A stretch of 49,072 nucleotides of DNA from Myxococcales bacterium (GCA_003151595.1 PLXW01000022.1:170730-219801); one strand, 5' to 3'; shown: positions 16,538 to 25,992, counted from the first letter of the stretch. The notes: generated by a model from the sequence alone, not told the origin. Numbers and translations are program-made.

Positions 16538-19345
16538 TCAGCGGTCGTTTTCGGGGCCCGCTTCGAGTCGCGCGGTCCACAGGTGACCGCGCCACACGGA
16601 GCGGGCGACCACGATCCGCGCGCCCACGAACGTCGCTCCGGAGATCTGGTCGCCGGTCGTCAGCGTGCGGAGGACGGCGTGCGTCTTGGCGTCGAGCTCG
16701 AGGAGCTCGGTCATCCCGTTGCCCACGAGCATCCGGCGGCCGTCGGACGAGTACCGCGCGTAGTGAATCCCCGTGCGCGCGCCGGCCGCGAGAGGGACCG
16801 ACTTGTGCGTCGTCAGATCGAGCAGGCGCGTCGCCCCCGCCACCTCGCCGCTCACGTACGCGAGCACCGGCGACGTCGGCGACCCGGCCGGGAGGCGCGC
16901 GTTCTCCACGACGGCAACAGGCGGCGCGTGACCGTCGGCCGTCACCGAGGCGATGCCGCGATGACTCACGCCGTCGGTCGCGAAGTACACCGCGCCGTCC
17001 GAGCCGAACGTCGGCTGGTTGTCCGACCCGCGCGTCGTCAACGCATGCGGCGGCGCCGAGCCGTCGAGCGGCATCGCCCAGATCCCTTTCTCCACCGCCG
17101 TGAACGCGACCCACTTCGCGTCCGCCGAGACCGCGGGCTCCACGGGCGAGAGCCCTTCGGTCTTGAGCACGCGCGGCGGCTCGCGCTCGGTGAGGTCGAG
17201 CACCCAGAGCTGCGTCGGGCCCGTTCGATCCGACACGACGACGACCTTGTCGTCCTGGCCGGGGATGCCAGCCGGATCGCGGTCCGTCCAATCGATGTGC
17301 GGGAAGAGCGGCTCCAGTCGCGCCGACGCCGTCCCTTTCGGCGCCGACACCACCGAGAGGTCGCCGCCGGACGTGCACGTCGACCACACGACGCGATCCC
17401 CTTGGCGCGAGATGGCGAGCCCCTTGGTCGGCGCGACGAGCGGATCGCCGACCGGCGCGGGTGCGCCTCCTTCAACGGGGACTTCCCAGAGCTCCTTTTG
17501 ATCGGTCTCCAGCAGCCGCGAAAAGAGGACGTGCTCTCCGTCGTGCGCGAGCGCGATCGTTTCGTCGACGTCGCCTTTGTAGATCTCGGTCGGCGCTTCG
17601 ACGCCGGGCTCGTAGCGAAGGATCCCTGCGCCGGCGTGCGTGCTCTTGTCGTAGCGGCGAGCAAACGCGCGGCCGTCGGGGAGCTCCAGCACCGTGGTGA
17701 GCAAGCTCCCTTGCGGAGCGGTGAGCCTCCGGGTGGCGAGGTTCGTCTTCACGTCGATGCGCTCGATCGATCCGCCGTAGCCGGCCCACACCGCCGAGCC
17801 GTCGGGCGACCACGTGGGGCGCGTCTGCCCTTCGCGAACGAAGACCGGCGCCGACGAGCCGTCGATCGGGACGAGGTACGCGGCGGATTTCTCGCTCTGC
17901 ATGGCGATGAAGACGGCCCTCGTCCCGTCGGGCGAGAGCTGCGCGCCGAACTGCCAGCCGTGATCCGAGGTGACGGTGCGTCGCGCGCCGCCGTCGAGAT
18001 CGAGCAGCACGAGGTGGCTGTCGTCGCCGAAGGTGCCGTCGTAGAGGACCGACGCGCCGTCGGGCGAGAGCGAGGGGAACTCTTCGCACCCCGGGTCGAA
18101 CGTGAGGCGGCGCGAGTCGCGCGGATGGAACGCGAAGCCGGCGGGCGACGAAGCCTCGCGAGCGATGACGGCGGTCGCGACGTCCGGGCGTGCGCGGTGA
18201 CCCGCGTACCAGACGAACAGCAGCGACGCGCCGGCGATCGTCGCGGTCGATGCGGTGAGCGTGACGGCGCGCGATCGCGTCTTGCCGTTCGTCGATCGAC
18301 TCGCCGCCGCCGCGGCCGCTGCGCCGAGCGACCCCACGCTCCGCATGCTCTGCGACAGCGGAACGGTCGGCGCCGACACGAACTCCGGCGCCTCGATCTT
18401 CATCGGCGAAATGCTCCGCCCCGAGTCGCCCCCCGGTGATGCGCCCATCGAGGCCAGCAGCGCCTCCATCGTCGCGAAGCGATCGTCGGGCGCCTTCTTC
18501 AACGCGCGCGCGACCGCGGCGGCGACCTCGGGCGCGATGCCCAGGACGACGGCGTCGAGATTCGGCGGTTCGTCCCCCAGGATCGCGTTCATCACGAACG
18601 AGCCTTGCCCGGTCCACGGAAGCTCGCCGCGCAGAAGCTCGTACGCGAGCACGCCCCACGCGAACTGATCCACGCGCGCGTCGATCGTCTGGCCGCGGAT
18701 CGACTCCGGCGCCATGTACGCCGGCGTCCCCGCGACGCTGCTCCCCTCGGTCTGCGTCCCGGCGCTCCCGAGGGCGCTCGGGTCCATGGGCGCGCCTCGG
18801 CTCGCGTCGTCGCCGTCGGCGCGTCGCGCGATGCCGAAGTCGAGCACCTTCACCACCCCGTCGTCGCGGACGATCACGTTCTCCGGCTTCACGTCGCGAT
18901 GCATGAGCCCGGCGCGATGCGCGGCCGCGAGCGCGCGCGCGATCTCGATCATCCACCGCACGCGATCGGCGAGCGACGCCGTCGTCCCGATGAGCGCGCG
19001 GAGCGACTGCCCCGTGACGAGCTCCATCACGATGAACGGTGTCCCCTCGTGCTCGCCCACGTCGAACAGCGCGACGACGTTCGGGTGATCGAGCGCGGCC
19101 GCCATCCGCGCTTCACGCAAGATCCGTCGCACGGTCCCTTGCGACCCGTGCGACCCGTCGTCGTCGTGCGCGCGTCGCAAGAGCTTCACGGCGACGCGCC
19201 GGTGCAGCATCTCGTCGTAGGCGCGGTAGACCTCGCCCATCCCCCCTTGGCCGAGGAGCCCTTCGATGACGTAGCGGCCGACGCGATCTCCGGGCTTCAC
19301 GCGAGTGCGATCGAGGGTAGCCGTGGTAAACGGTCGCTGCCCCAT
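16538..19345 (-). CDS. Ser/Thr protein kinase with C-terminal PD40/TolB-like propeller
   Basis: 935 residues. The kinase domain (about 24-320) is complete: glycine loop GQGGMGEV (32-39), Lys54, catalytic HRDVKPEN with Asp151, DFG 169-171 and APE 212-214. A Ser/Thr-rich linker and one membrane helix (about 350-375) follow. The external part (about 400-930) has repeated WD40-like PD40 motifs such as SLSPDGASVLYDG, QLSPDGTRAVFIA and TWSPDGSAVWAGY, forming a beta-propeller like TolB. The layout, a cytoplasmic kinase with an external propeller sensor, is common in Myxococcota and Acidobacteria. Its ATG (19343-19345) overlaps the divergent gltX ATG by two bases; GTG at codon 16 is an alternative start. 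Confidence 0.92.
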   Translation of the reverse strand: MGQRPFTTATLDRTRVKPGDRVGRYVIEGLLGQGGMGEVYRAYDEMLHRRVAVKLLRRAHDDDGSHGSQGTVRRILREARMAAALDHPNVVALFDVGEHEGTPFIVMELVTGQSLRALIGTTASLADRVRWMIEIARALAAAHRAGLMHRDVKPENVIVRDDGVVKVLDFGIARRADGDDASRGAPMDPSALGSAGTQTEGSSVAGTPAYMAPESIRGQTIDARVDQFAWGVLAYELLRGELPWTGQGSFVMNAILGDEPPNLDAVVLGIAPEVAAAVARALKKAPDDRFATMEALLASMGASPGGDSGRSISPMKIEAPEFVSAPTVPLSQSMRSVGSLGAAAAAAASRSTNGKTRSRAVTLTASTATIAGASLLFVWYAGHRARPDVATAVIAREASSPAGFAFHPRDSRRLTFDPGCEEFPSLSPDGASVLYDGTFGDDSHLVLLDLDGGARRTVTSDHGWQFGAQLSPDGTRAVFIAMQSEKSAAYLVPIDGSSAPVFVREGQTRPTWSPDGSAVWAGYGGSIERIDVKTNLATRRLTAPQGSLLTTVLELPDGRAFARRYDKSTHAGAGILRYEPGVEAPTEIYKGDVDETIALAHDGEHVLFSRLLETDQKELWEVPVEGGAPAPVGDPLVAPTKGLAISRQGDRVVWSTCTSGGDLSVVSAPKGTASARLEPLFPHIDWTDRDPAGIPGQDDKVVVVSDRTGPTQLWVLDLTEREPPRVLKTEGLSPVEPAVSADAKWVAFTAVEKGIWAMPLDGSAPPHALTTRGSDNQPTFGSDGAVYFATDGVSHRGIASVTADGHAPPVAVVENARLPAGSPTSPVLAYVSGEVAGATRLLDLTTHKSVPLAAGARTGIHYARYSSDGRRMLVGNGMTELLELDAKTHAVLRTLTTGDQISGATFVGARIVVARSVWRGHLWTARLEAGPENDR

Positions 19346-20798
19346 GCAATCGCCCCGGCCTCGCGTCAGATTCGCGCCGTCTCCGACCGGTTATCTCCAC
19401 ATCGGCGGCGTCCGCACCGCGCTCTTCAACTGGCTCTACGCCCGGAAGACGGGCGGGTCGTTCGTGCTTCGCATCGAAGACACCGACCAGGAGCGGAGCA
19501 CGCCCGAGAGCAAGGCGGTCATCCTCGATTCACTGGCGTGGCTCGAGATCGACTGGGACGAAGGGCCCGGCGTCGGCGGGAAGTTCGGGCCGTACACGCA
19601 GATGGAGCGGCTCTCCATCTACAAGGAGCACGCCGAGCGATTGATCGCCGCGCGCAAAGCCTTCCGCTGCTTCTGCACCAAAGAGGAGCTCGACGCGCAG
19701 CGGGAAGCGCTGAAGGCGAAGGACCCGAAGGCGAAGTTCCGTTACCCGGGCACGTGCCGCAACCGCACCGATCAGCCCGACTTGTCGTTCGTGGTCCGCT
19801 TCATGGCGCCGACCGAGGGCGCGGTCACGTACGTCGACAAGGTCTTCGGTGCAATCACGACGCCCAACGACGCGCAGCAAGACTTCGTCATCGTCCGCAG
19901 CGACGGCATCCCGCTCTACAACTTCGGAGCGGTGGTCGACGATCTCACGATGGAGATCAGCCTCGTGGCGCGCGGCCGCGATCACATGGTCAACACGCCG
20001 CCGCAGATCCTCCTCTACGAGGCGCTCGGCGCGAAGATCCCCGAGTTCGCGCACCTGCCCATGATGCTCGCCCCCAGCGGCGAGAAGCTCTCCAAGCGGC
20101 ACGGCGCGGTGAGCGTCGGCGACTACCGCGACCAGGGGTACTCACCGCACGCCGTGCTCAACTACCTCGCGCGCTTCGGTTGGTCGCACGGAGACCAGGA
20201 AGTGTTCTCCATGAGCGATCTGATCCAGGCCTTCTCGTGGGAAGCGTGCGGGCGCGGCGACGGGAAGTTCGATCCCAAGAAGTTCCTGGCCATCGAGCAC
20301 GAGCACCTGAAGTCCCCCGCGCTCACGCCGGACGACGAGTATGCCAAACGGGTGCGTCCGTTCCTCCTCGCGCGCGGGATCGATCGCATCGACGAAGCGC
20401 GCTTGACCAAGGCGATGGTCACCGTGCGTGAACGCGCGGCGACGTTCGTCGAGGCCGCGGACAAGCTCGACTTCTTCTTCCGCGAGACGCCCGTGATGGA
20501 CGAGAAGGCCGTCGCGAAGTTCCTCGTGCCGGCCGCCGCGGCGAACCTCCAGGGGCTCGCCGACGCGATCCGCGACGCGAGCGAGTGGACCGCCAAGGCG
20601 CTCGAAGACCGCGTGAACGCCTGGCTCGCTTCGAAGGGGCTCCAGATCAAAGACGTCGCGCAAGCGGCGCGCGTGGCGCTCACCGGACGCTCGGCCAGCC
20701 CGGGTCTGTTCGACGTGCTCGAAGTCCTGGGCCGCGACGATTCGCTGGCGCGACTCGACAAGGGGCGCGCGATCGCGGAAGCGTCGAAGCCCTCTTGA
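19344..20798 (+). CDS. gltX: Glutamyl-tRNA synthetase
   Basis: 484 residues. Class I aminoacyl-tRNA synthetase signatures: RFAPSPTGYLHIGG (9-22, HIGH-type) and GEKLSKRHG at about 247 (KMSKS-type). RIEDTDQERS binds glutamate and the CCA end. The enzyme charges tRNA-Glu and, when GatCAB is used, may also mischarge tRNA-Gln; specificity cannot be read here. The ATG at 19344 overlaps the divergent kinase start codon. An upstream in-frame start at 19305 exists but would place 13 more residues inside the kinase coding region. The stop shares a base with the next start (TGATG). Confidence 0.95.
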   Translation: MQSPRPRVRFAPSPTGYLHIGGVRTALFNWLYARKTGGSFVLRIEDTDQERSTPESKAVILDSLAWLEIDWDEGPGVGGKFGPYTQMERLSIYKEHAERLIAARKAFRCFCTKEELDAQREALKAKDPKAKFRYPGTCRNRTDQPDLSFVVRFMAPTEGAVTYVDKVFGAITTPNDAQQDFVIVRSDGIPLYNFGAVVDDLTMEISLVARGRDHMVNTPPQILLYEALGAKIPEFAHLPMMLAPSGEKLSKRHGAVSVGDYRDQGYSPHAVLNYLARFGWSHGDQEVFSMSDLIQAFSWEACGRGDGKFDPKKFLAIEHEHLKSPALTPDDEYAKRVRPFLLARGIDRIDEARLTKAMVTVRERAATFVEAADKLDFFFRETPVMDEKAVAKFLVPAAAANLQGLADAIRDASEWTAKALEDRVNAWLASKGLQIKDVAQAARVALTGRSASPGLFDVLEVLGRDDSLARLDKGRAIAEASKPS

Positions 20799-21796
20799 TG
20801 CTCTCGTTCGCGGCGTCGCTCGTCCCGAGTCACCACGACGTCGCGGATCTCGGTACCGTAGTCGCTTCGATGCCTCCGACGCCGCACGGCTTCGCCCTCT
20901 GGATGGAGCGCCTCCGTCCACTCGCGCCGATCCCTGCGCTGCTCGTCATCCTGCCTCTCGTGTGGCTCTTCTTCCGCCAGACGTGGCGTGAGCTCGATGA
21001 AGACGCTCACCGCGCGCGTGGCAAGGCGCTGGCTGAAGGAAAGAGCGATCTCCGTCCGTTCGTGGCCATGGCCATGGCCGCCGTCATCCTCACACTGCAG
21101 GAGTATTACGGCGGTCGGGGCTTCTACGAGGAGAACATCCACCCGCTCCTGGTGAGGCTCGACGGCCGCCTGCACGGCAAGATCACCAACGGCCTCTTCA
21201 AGTACGACGAGCTCCTCGGCTTCGGCTGGTGGGCCTTCGCGCGCATCTTCGGGTACGTGATCCCGTTTCCTCTGTGGAAGATCTTCTTCCCGAAGGACTC
21301 GCTCCTCGACATGGGGCTACGCACCAAGGGCTTCTTCAAGCACGCGTGGATCTATCTCCTCTTCCTCGCGTTCGTGCTGCCGGCGATGTTCATCGTCAGC
21401 CATCAGCCCGACTTCGGCTCGTACTACCCGTTCTATCGAAACGCCTCGCGCAGCTGGCTCGACTTCCTCATGTGGGAGGCGATCTACTTCGCGCAGTTCT
21501 TCGCGCTGGAGATGTTCTTCCGCGGGTGGTGGCTGGGCGCGCTGAAGACGACGCTCGGCTCGGGGGCCATCTTCGCCATGGCCGTGCCGTACTGCATGAT
21601 CCACTACGGCAAGCCGTACCTCGAGGTGAACGGCGCCATCGTCGCCGGGATCGCGCTCGGCTCGCTCAGCATGAAGACGAAGAGCATCTACCAAGGGTTC
21701 ATGGTGCACGTGACGGTGGCGGGGCTCATGGATTGGCTCGCGCTCTTCCATCGGCACGCGTTGCCGACCGCGTTCTGGCCGCCGCATTCGGGGTGA
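20798..21796 (+). CDS. CPBP-family intramembrane protease-like protein
   Basis: 332 residues with about seven or eight hydrophobic segments. FFALEMFFRGWW is in the position of the CPBP/Abi motif EExxxR, but the second Glu is Met here. MIHYGKP and MVHVTVAGLMDW supply the later motif histidines. CPBP proteins include the prenyl-protein protease Rce1 and many bacterial homologues of uncertain activity; losing one Glu of the first motif lowers confidence in catalysis. It is coupled to gltX by TGATG, and the DJ-1-like gene follows after 3 bp. A shorter start at the ATG of MPPTPHGF (about 20870) is possible and would place the first membrane helix nearer the N-terminus. Confidence 0.75.
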   Translation: MLSFAASLVPSHHDVADLGTVVASMPPTPHGFALWMERLRPLAPIPALLVILPLVWLFFRQTWRELDEDAHRARGKALAEGKSDLRPFVAMAMAAVILTLQEYYGGRGFYEENIHPLLVRLDGRLHGKITNGLFKYDELLGFGWWAFARIFGYVIPFPLWKIFFPKDSLLDMGLRTKGFFKHAWIYLLFLAFVLPAMFIVSHQPDFGSYYPFYRNASRSWLDFLMWEAIYFAQFFALEMFFRGWWLGALKTTLGSGAIFAMAVPYCMIHYGKPYLEVNGAIVAGIALGSLSMKTKSIYQGFMVHVTVAGLMDWLALFHRHALPTAFWPPHSG

Positions 21797-21799
21797 GCG

Positions 21800-22576
21800 A
21801 TGAACGGGACGAACGCATCGAAGCCGAAGCACGTCCTGATCCCACTCCCCGATCACGACTTCGACGTGACCGAGGTCGCCGTGCCGTGGAAGATCCTCAC
21901 CCGCGCCGGCGTTCGCGTGACGTTCGCGACGGAGAAGGGCGGCGTCACGCCGGCCGCCGATCCGCTGTTGCTCACGGGCGTGATCTTCGGACAGCTCGGC
22001 GCCGAACACGAACCGAAGCAGTTCTATCGCCAGCTCGAAGCGTCGCCTGAGTTTCGATCGACGGTGGCTTGGGCGCAGGTCGACGTGAAGACGCTCGACG
22101 GTTTGATCCTCCCGGGCGGGCACGCGCAGGGAATGAAGCAGTACCTGGAGAGCGAGCCGCTGTTCGCGAAGGTCGCCGTGTTCGCGCGCACCGGAAAGCC
22201 GCTCGGCGCGATCTGCCACGGCGTGATCGTGATGGCGCGCGCGAAGGATCCGGACACCGGCAAGAGCGTGCTGCACGCGAGGCGCACGACGTGTCTGCCG
22301 AAGTACATGGAGAAGACGGCGTACGCCCTCACCGCGTGGAAGCTCGGGCGCTACTACCGGACGTACGACGCATACGTGGAAGAGGAAGTGCGCGCCGCGC
22401 TGGCCGACCCCGACGCGCAGTTCGAGCGCGGGCCTCGGACGCTCTCGTCACGCGGCACGATGGAGAACGACGCGCCCGCGTTCGTGGTGGAAGACGGGAG
22501 CTACCTGTCGGCGCGGTGGCCTGGCGATGCGTATCTGTTCGGGAAGCGCTTCGCGGCGATGCTCGAGCGAAGCTGA
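21800..22576 (+). CDS. DJ-1/PfpI-family protein
   Basis: 258 residues. The fold begins HVLIPLPDHDFDVTEVAVP; the family elbow is GAICHGVIVMA with the conserved Cys followed by His, and LPGGHAQGM supplies the preceding Gly-Gly loop. Members include chaperones, glyoxalases and amidotransferase-like enzymes of the class I glutamine amidotransferase fold. The length and the insert KYMEKTAYALTAWKLGRYYRTYDAYVEE resemble a subgroup near Hsp31-type and type-1 glutamine amidotransferase-like proteins. It is the third gene of the gltX transcript. Its stop is followed after 17 bp by the second 21-nt array. Confidence 0.85.
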   Translation: MNGTNASKPKHVLIPLPDHDFDVTEVAVPWKILTRAGVRVTFATEKGGVTPAADPLLLTGVIFGQLGAEHEPKQFYRQLEASPEFRSTVAWAQVDVKTLDGLILPGGHAQGMKQYLESEPLFAKVAVFARTGKPLGAICHGVIVMARAKDPDTGKSVLHARRTTCLPKYMEKTAYALTAWKLGRYYRTYDAYVEEEVRAALADPDAQFERGPRTLSSRGTMENDAPAFVVEDGSYLSARWPGDAYLFGKRFAAMLERS

Positions 22577-22593
22577 TCGGCGCGATTCGAACC

Positions 22594-22824
22594 GGTATCG
22601 ACGTCGCTCGAGTCGGTGTCGGCGTCGCGCGCCCCGGTATCGACGCGACTCGAGCGGGTGTCGGCATCACTCGAACGAGTGTCGACGCGATCCGGCGGGG
22701 TTTCGGCGTGATCTGACCGAGTGTCGACGCGATCCGGCAGCGTTTGGACGCGATCTGACCGAGTGTCGACCCGTTTCGCCCGGGTTTGGGCTCAACTCAC
22801 GTCGGTATCGACGTCTTCGGAGTC
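22594..22824. repeat. Degenerate tandem array, 21-nt unit, 11 copies (array 2)
   Basis: Units start at 22594 and every 21 nt through 22804, with no length change. In all of them, position 2 is G, position 3 T, position 5 T and position 7 G. Units alternate between a GGTATCGACG type and a GGTGTCGGCG/GGTTTCGGCG type, giving a 42-nt super-period as in array 1. It shares the TCGACG core with array 1 but is not a direct copy. It lies between the DJ-1-like gene and the convergent gene at 22797-23318, and its last units encode that protein's C-terminus. Confidence 0.92.
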
Positions 22825-23318
22825 GCGCTCGTGCGCCCGGGAAGGAGTGCGAGCGCATTTTCCATCGCCCGCGCCCTCGCGGCGTTCCGTAACGGCCCCG
22901 AATACAGCCGCGCCAGCTCTTCGAGCGCCATCTTCGCCGCCGCTTCGCCGCCGCCCGCCCACGGCTCCGCGCCGAGCCGTCGCCACAAGAGCGACTCCAG
23001 CGCCCGCGGCTTCCGTGCGAGCCCCCTGGCGGCCCGCGCCACGAGATCCGCCGACGCCGGGCTCGCGCGCATCGCCCGCAGGTAGTACCCGATGGCGCTC
23101 TCGCTCCCGGCGAGACCCGAAGCCGCCGCATCGCCGGCGTCGCACAACGCGAGGGCCCGCTCTTCGTCGTCCTTCGCCGCCGTGACCCGCGCCTTCGCCG
23201 CCCGAAGCGCCGCAGCGCGCCCCGCGCCACCCCCGCCATCCATCCGCGGGCGCAACTTCCATAAGAGGAAGAGGACGAATACGGCGCTCGCGACGACGAG
23301 CGGAACGTTCCAGGGCAT
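22797..23318 (-). CDS. Membrane-anchored TPR-like small protein, unknown function
   Basis: 173 residues. An N-terminal hydrophobic helix (residues 5-22) without a cleavage site is followed by a basic, Gly-rich linker and an Ala-rich helical region that looks like one or two TPR-type pairs. It is therefore probably an inner-membrane-anchored cytoplasmic or periplasmic scaffold. The final residues (TSATPKTSIPT) are encoded by the edge of the 21-nt array, so the array has either grown into the gene or supplied its present stop. Divergent from the lytic transglycosylase gene with a 131-bp gap. Function unknown. Confidence 0.6.
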   Translation of the reverse strand: MPWNVPLVVASAVFVLFLLWKLRPRMDGGGGAGRAAALRAAKARVTAAKDDEERALALCDAGDAAASGLAGSESAIGYYLRAMRASPASADLVARAARGLARKPRALESLLWRRLGAEPWAGGGEAAAKMALEELARLYSGPLRNAARARAMENALALLPGRTSATPKTSIPT

Positions 23319-23449
23319 CGTGCGCGGACCTTAACAGATGGCGCGCGCCGCCGTCGTGCGATGTGCGGGATCCTGGGGGTGGAATGACTTCGGGGTGCGC
23401 GCTGTAATTGCTAGCGCGTGCGCGATCCGGCACGATCGCACCTCCACCC

Positions 23450-24121
23450 ATGCGCTCACGCTCCCCGCTTCGATTCCTCGCGCCCGTCGCTGCGGCGCTG
23501 ACGGTGATCGGCGTGGCGTGCGGCGCGTCGGCCGACATCTATCAGTACGTCGACGGAAGCGGCGTCGCGCACTTCACGAACGTGCGGAACGATCCGCGCT
23601 ACCGCGTGTACATGAAAGGCGATCACGTCCGCGCCACAGGCTACGGCGCGAACGTCGCCGGGCTCGCCGTGCCGCCGTCGGATCACGACGCCGCGCGCTT
23701 CGTTCGCTACGACGAGTGGATCCGTCAGGCGGCGACGCTCTACCAGATCCCCGAGCAGCTCGTGCGCGCCGTCATCAAGGTCGAGAGCGACTACGACCCG
23801 CGCGCCGTCAGCGTCTCCGGCGCGCGCGGCCTCATGCAGCTGATGCCCGACACGGCCATGCGCCTCGAAGTGCGCGACATCGACGACCCGCGCGAGAACA
23901 TCTTCGGCGGCACGCGCTTCTTGCGCATCCTGGCCAACGACTTCAACGGCGACCTCGAGCTCACCGTCGCCGCGTACAACGCCGGCGGTCAGGCCGTGCG
24001 GACCTACGGCGGCATTCCGCCGTTCGAGCAGACGCGCGGGTACGTCGTGAAGGTCACGCACTACTACCATCGCTATCGAACGATCCCCGACGCCGTGGAA
24101 GCGAGCCAGGCGATCGAGTAA
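23450..24121 (+). CDS. Lytic transglycosylase with N-terminal DUF4124
   Basis: 223 residues. A signal peptide (MRSRSPLRF then a hydrophobic core ending near CGASA) is followed by IYQYVDGSGVAHFTN, a DUF4124 wall-associated motif, then the SLT domain: catalytic Glu in VIKVESDYDPRAVS, GARGLMQLMP, and AAYNAGGQAV. It cleaves peptidoglycan glycan strands to 1,6-anhydro products in the periplasm. ATG 23450 is chosen because the signal peptide starts there. The gene opens a run with the toroid lipoprotein (12-bp gap) and the L,D-transpeptidase, consistent with a wall-remodelling unit. Confidence 0.92.
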   Translation: MRSRSPLRFLAPVAAALTVIGVACGASADIYQYVDGSGVAHFTNVRNDPRYRVYMKGDHVRATGYGANVAGLAVPPSDHDAARFVRYDEWIRQAATLYQIPEQLVRAVIKVESDYDPRAVSVSGARGLMQLMPDTAMRLEVRDIDDPRENIFGGTRFLRILANDFNGDLELTVAAYNAGGQAVRTYGGIPPFEQTRGYVVKVTHYYHRYRTIPDAVEASQAIE

Positions 24122-24132
24122 GACCCGGCCCG

Positions 24133-25992
24133 ATGGGCATGGGTAGAACCGCGATCGCGTGCGTCGCGCTCGCGTTCAGTGCGAGCGGGTGCACGTCGTG
24201 CGCGAAGGGGAGCGGGACCGCGACGGCGGCGCCTCTCGATCGCGCGGCACTGGGCGCAATGGCGAAGGTCGACGGCGTCGACTTCGCGCCGTACCTCGCG
24301 CTGGCTCACGCCATCGTGAAGCATGGCGCGCGTCCGACCGCCGCGCTCCCGCCGGGCCCGGGCGATCGCGTGTTCGTGACGGCGTGGACGCGCGGCAAGC
24401 CTGCGCTGCGCGCGACGGGGCTCGGCGCGACGCTCGGCGACTCGGTCGTCGCCGCGAGCGAAGAGATCGCAAAGATGGCCGACGGCGTGGCCGCATCCGA
24501 CGCGAGCGACGTGCGGATCGAGATCGACGCGCTCACCAGCGCCGAGCCCGCGGTGCTCGATCCGAAGATCCGCGATCGCATCTACGACATCGGGCTTCAC
24601 GGGTACGTGGCGAGCAACGCCGCCGGATCGCTCGGATGGGTGCTCCCCAGCGAAGTGCTGCTCGATCGCGACGTCGACCTCGGGAACGAACAGAAAGAGA
24701 CCCTCCAGCTCAAAGGCGAGAAGCTCATCGACATGGTCGCCGCGCGCGCGCACACGGACGCGCCGTCGGTCCTGAAGATGAGCGTGGCGCGGTTCATGGT
24801 CGATGCGCACCTCCAGCCGGCGGTCGCGGGCCAAGTGCCGATCGCACTCTTTCGCATGATGCCGCCGCGGCCCACGACCCTCACGGCCGACGCGCTGCTG
24901 GCCGCCGTGCGCGCCGGCGCCGACTACATCGCGCGCACGGTCGATGCCCGCGGCATGTTCACGTACCAGTACAACCCCGTGCTCGACGCGAAGGAGCGCG
25001 GCTACGGGTTGATTCGCCACGCCGGCGCGATCTACGCGCTCATGGAGGCGTACGACGAGCTGCGCGTCATCGAATGGCAGAGCAAGGCCGCGCTCGCGAT
25101 CGCCTACCTGAAGGCGCAGTTCAAGACGTCACCGGACGGGAGCTATCTCAGCGAGTCCGCTGACGAAGAGCAGCAGAAGGTCGGCGGCGCAGGGCTCTCT
25201 CTGGTCGCGCTCGCGAAGTACGCGCAGTCCACGGGCGACATGAGCGAGCTCGCGACGATGCGCGAGCTCGCGCGGTTCATCGTTCATCAACAATACGGCG
25301 ACGGGCACTTCCGCGAGAACGCCGACGTGATGCGCGAAGACGAGAGCGCGAGAGGGAAGAAGCTCAAGAGAGAGATCTACTATTTCACGGGCGAAGCGAC
25401 GCTCGGGCTCGTGCGTCTCCATGCGATCGATCCCGACGATCGGTGGCTCGCCGCCGCGCGCAAGTCGGCCGACTACATCATTCACGTGCGCGACGCACAC
25501 GACGATCTGAAGCACCAGATCCACGATCACTGGCTCTCGTACGCGCTCCACGACCTCTACGTGCTCACGAAAGAGCCGACGTACGCCAAGCACGCGAACA
25601 AGATCGCCGACGCGATCTACCTCGGGGAAATCACCGCCGAGACCGCGGCGCAGCCCGACTACGTGGGCGCCTTCTACCATCAGGGAGAGGTCACGCCGAC
25701 GTCGACGCGGCTCGAAGCGCTGGCCTCGACGTTCCAGCTCACGCGCTTCATGGGGGGCGACGAGACGAAGATTCGCGCGTCGTCGATGCGGCTCGCGTGC
25801 TTCATGCGCGGGGAGCAGCTCGACGCGGACAGTGTGTACTTCGCGCGGGATCCGGCGAAGGCGATCGGCGGCGTGCGCGAGAGCTTGCTCAACAGCGACG
25901 TGCGGATCGATTACCCGCAGCACGCGATGAGCGCGTGGCTTCGCCTGGCGCGACTGCTCCGCGACCCCGAGTGGGGGAAGCCCGGGAAGTGA
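24133..25992 (+). CDS. Toroid-fold lipoprotein with AMMECR1-like N-terminal part
   Basis: 619 residues with lipobox SASGC. Residues about 50-250 contain GDRVFVTAWTRGKPALRATGLG and a following IEIDAL strand that resemble the AMMECR1 domain; this is tentative. Residues about 260-610 contain repeated helical pairs with RHAGAIYALMEAYD, IYYFTGEATLGL and RIDYPQHAMSAWLRLA, typical of an (alpha/alpha) toroid as in glycan-processing enzymes. The protein at 41554-43191 shares all three landmarks and is a paralogue. It lies between SLT and Ldt genes, overlapping the latter's start (GTGA). A glycan or wall substrate is inferred from position; the reaction is unknown. Confidence 0.7.
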   Translation: MGMGRTAIACVALAFSASGCTSCAKGSGTATAAPLDRAALGAMAKVDGVDFAPYLALAHAIVKHGARPTAALPPGPGDRVFVTAWTRGKPALRATGLGATLGDSVVAASEEIAKMADGVAASDASDVRIEIDALTSAEPAVLDPKIRDRIYDIGLHGYVASNAAGSLGWVLPSEVLLDRDVDLGNEQKETLQLKGEKLIDMVAARAHTDAPSVLKMSVARFMVDAHLQPAVAGQVPIALFRMMPPRPTTLTADALLAAVRAGADYIARTVDARGMFTYQYNPVLDAKERGYGLIRHAGAIYALMEAYDELRVIEWQSKAALAIAYLKAQFKTSPDGSYLSESADEEQQKVGGAGLSLVALAKYAQSTGDMSELATMRELARFIVHQQYGDGHFRENADVMREDESARGKKLKREIYYFTGEATLGLVRLHAIDPDDRWLAAARKSADYIIHVRDAHDDLKHQIHDHWLSYALHDLYVLTKEPTYAKHANKIADAIYLGEITAETAAQPDYVGAFYHQGEVTPTSTRLEALASTFQLTRFMGGDETKIRASSMRLACFMRGEQLDADSVYFARDPAKAIGGVRESLLNSDVRIDYPQHAMSAWLRLARLLRDPEWGKPGK

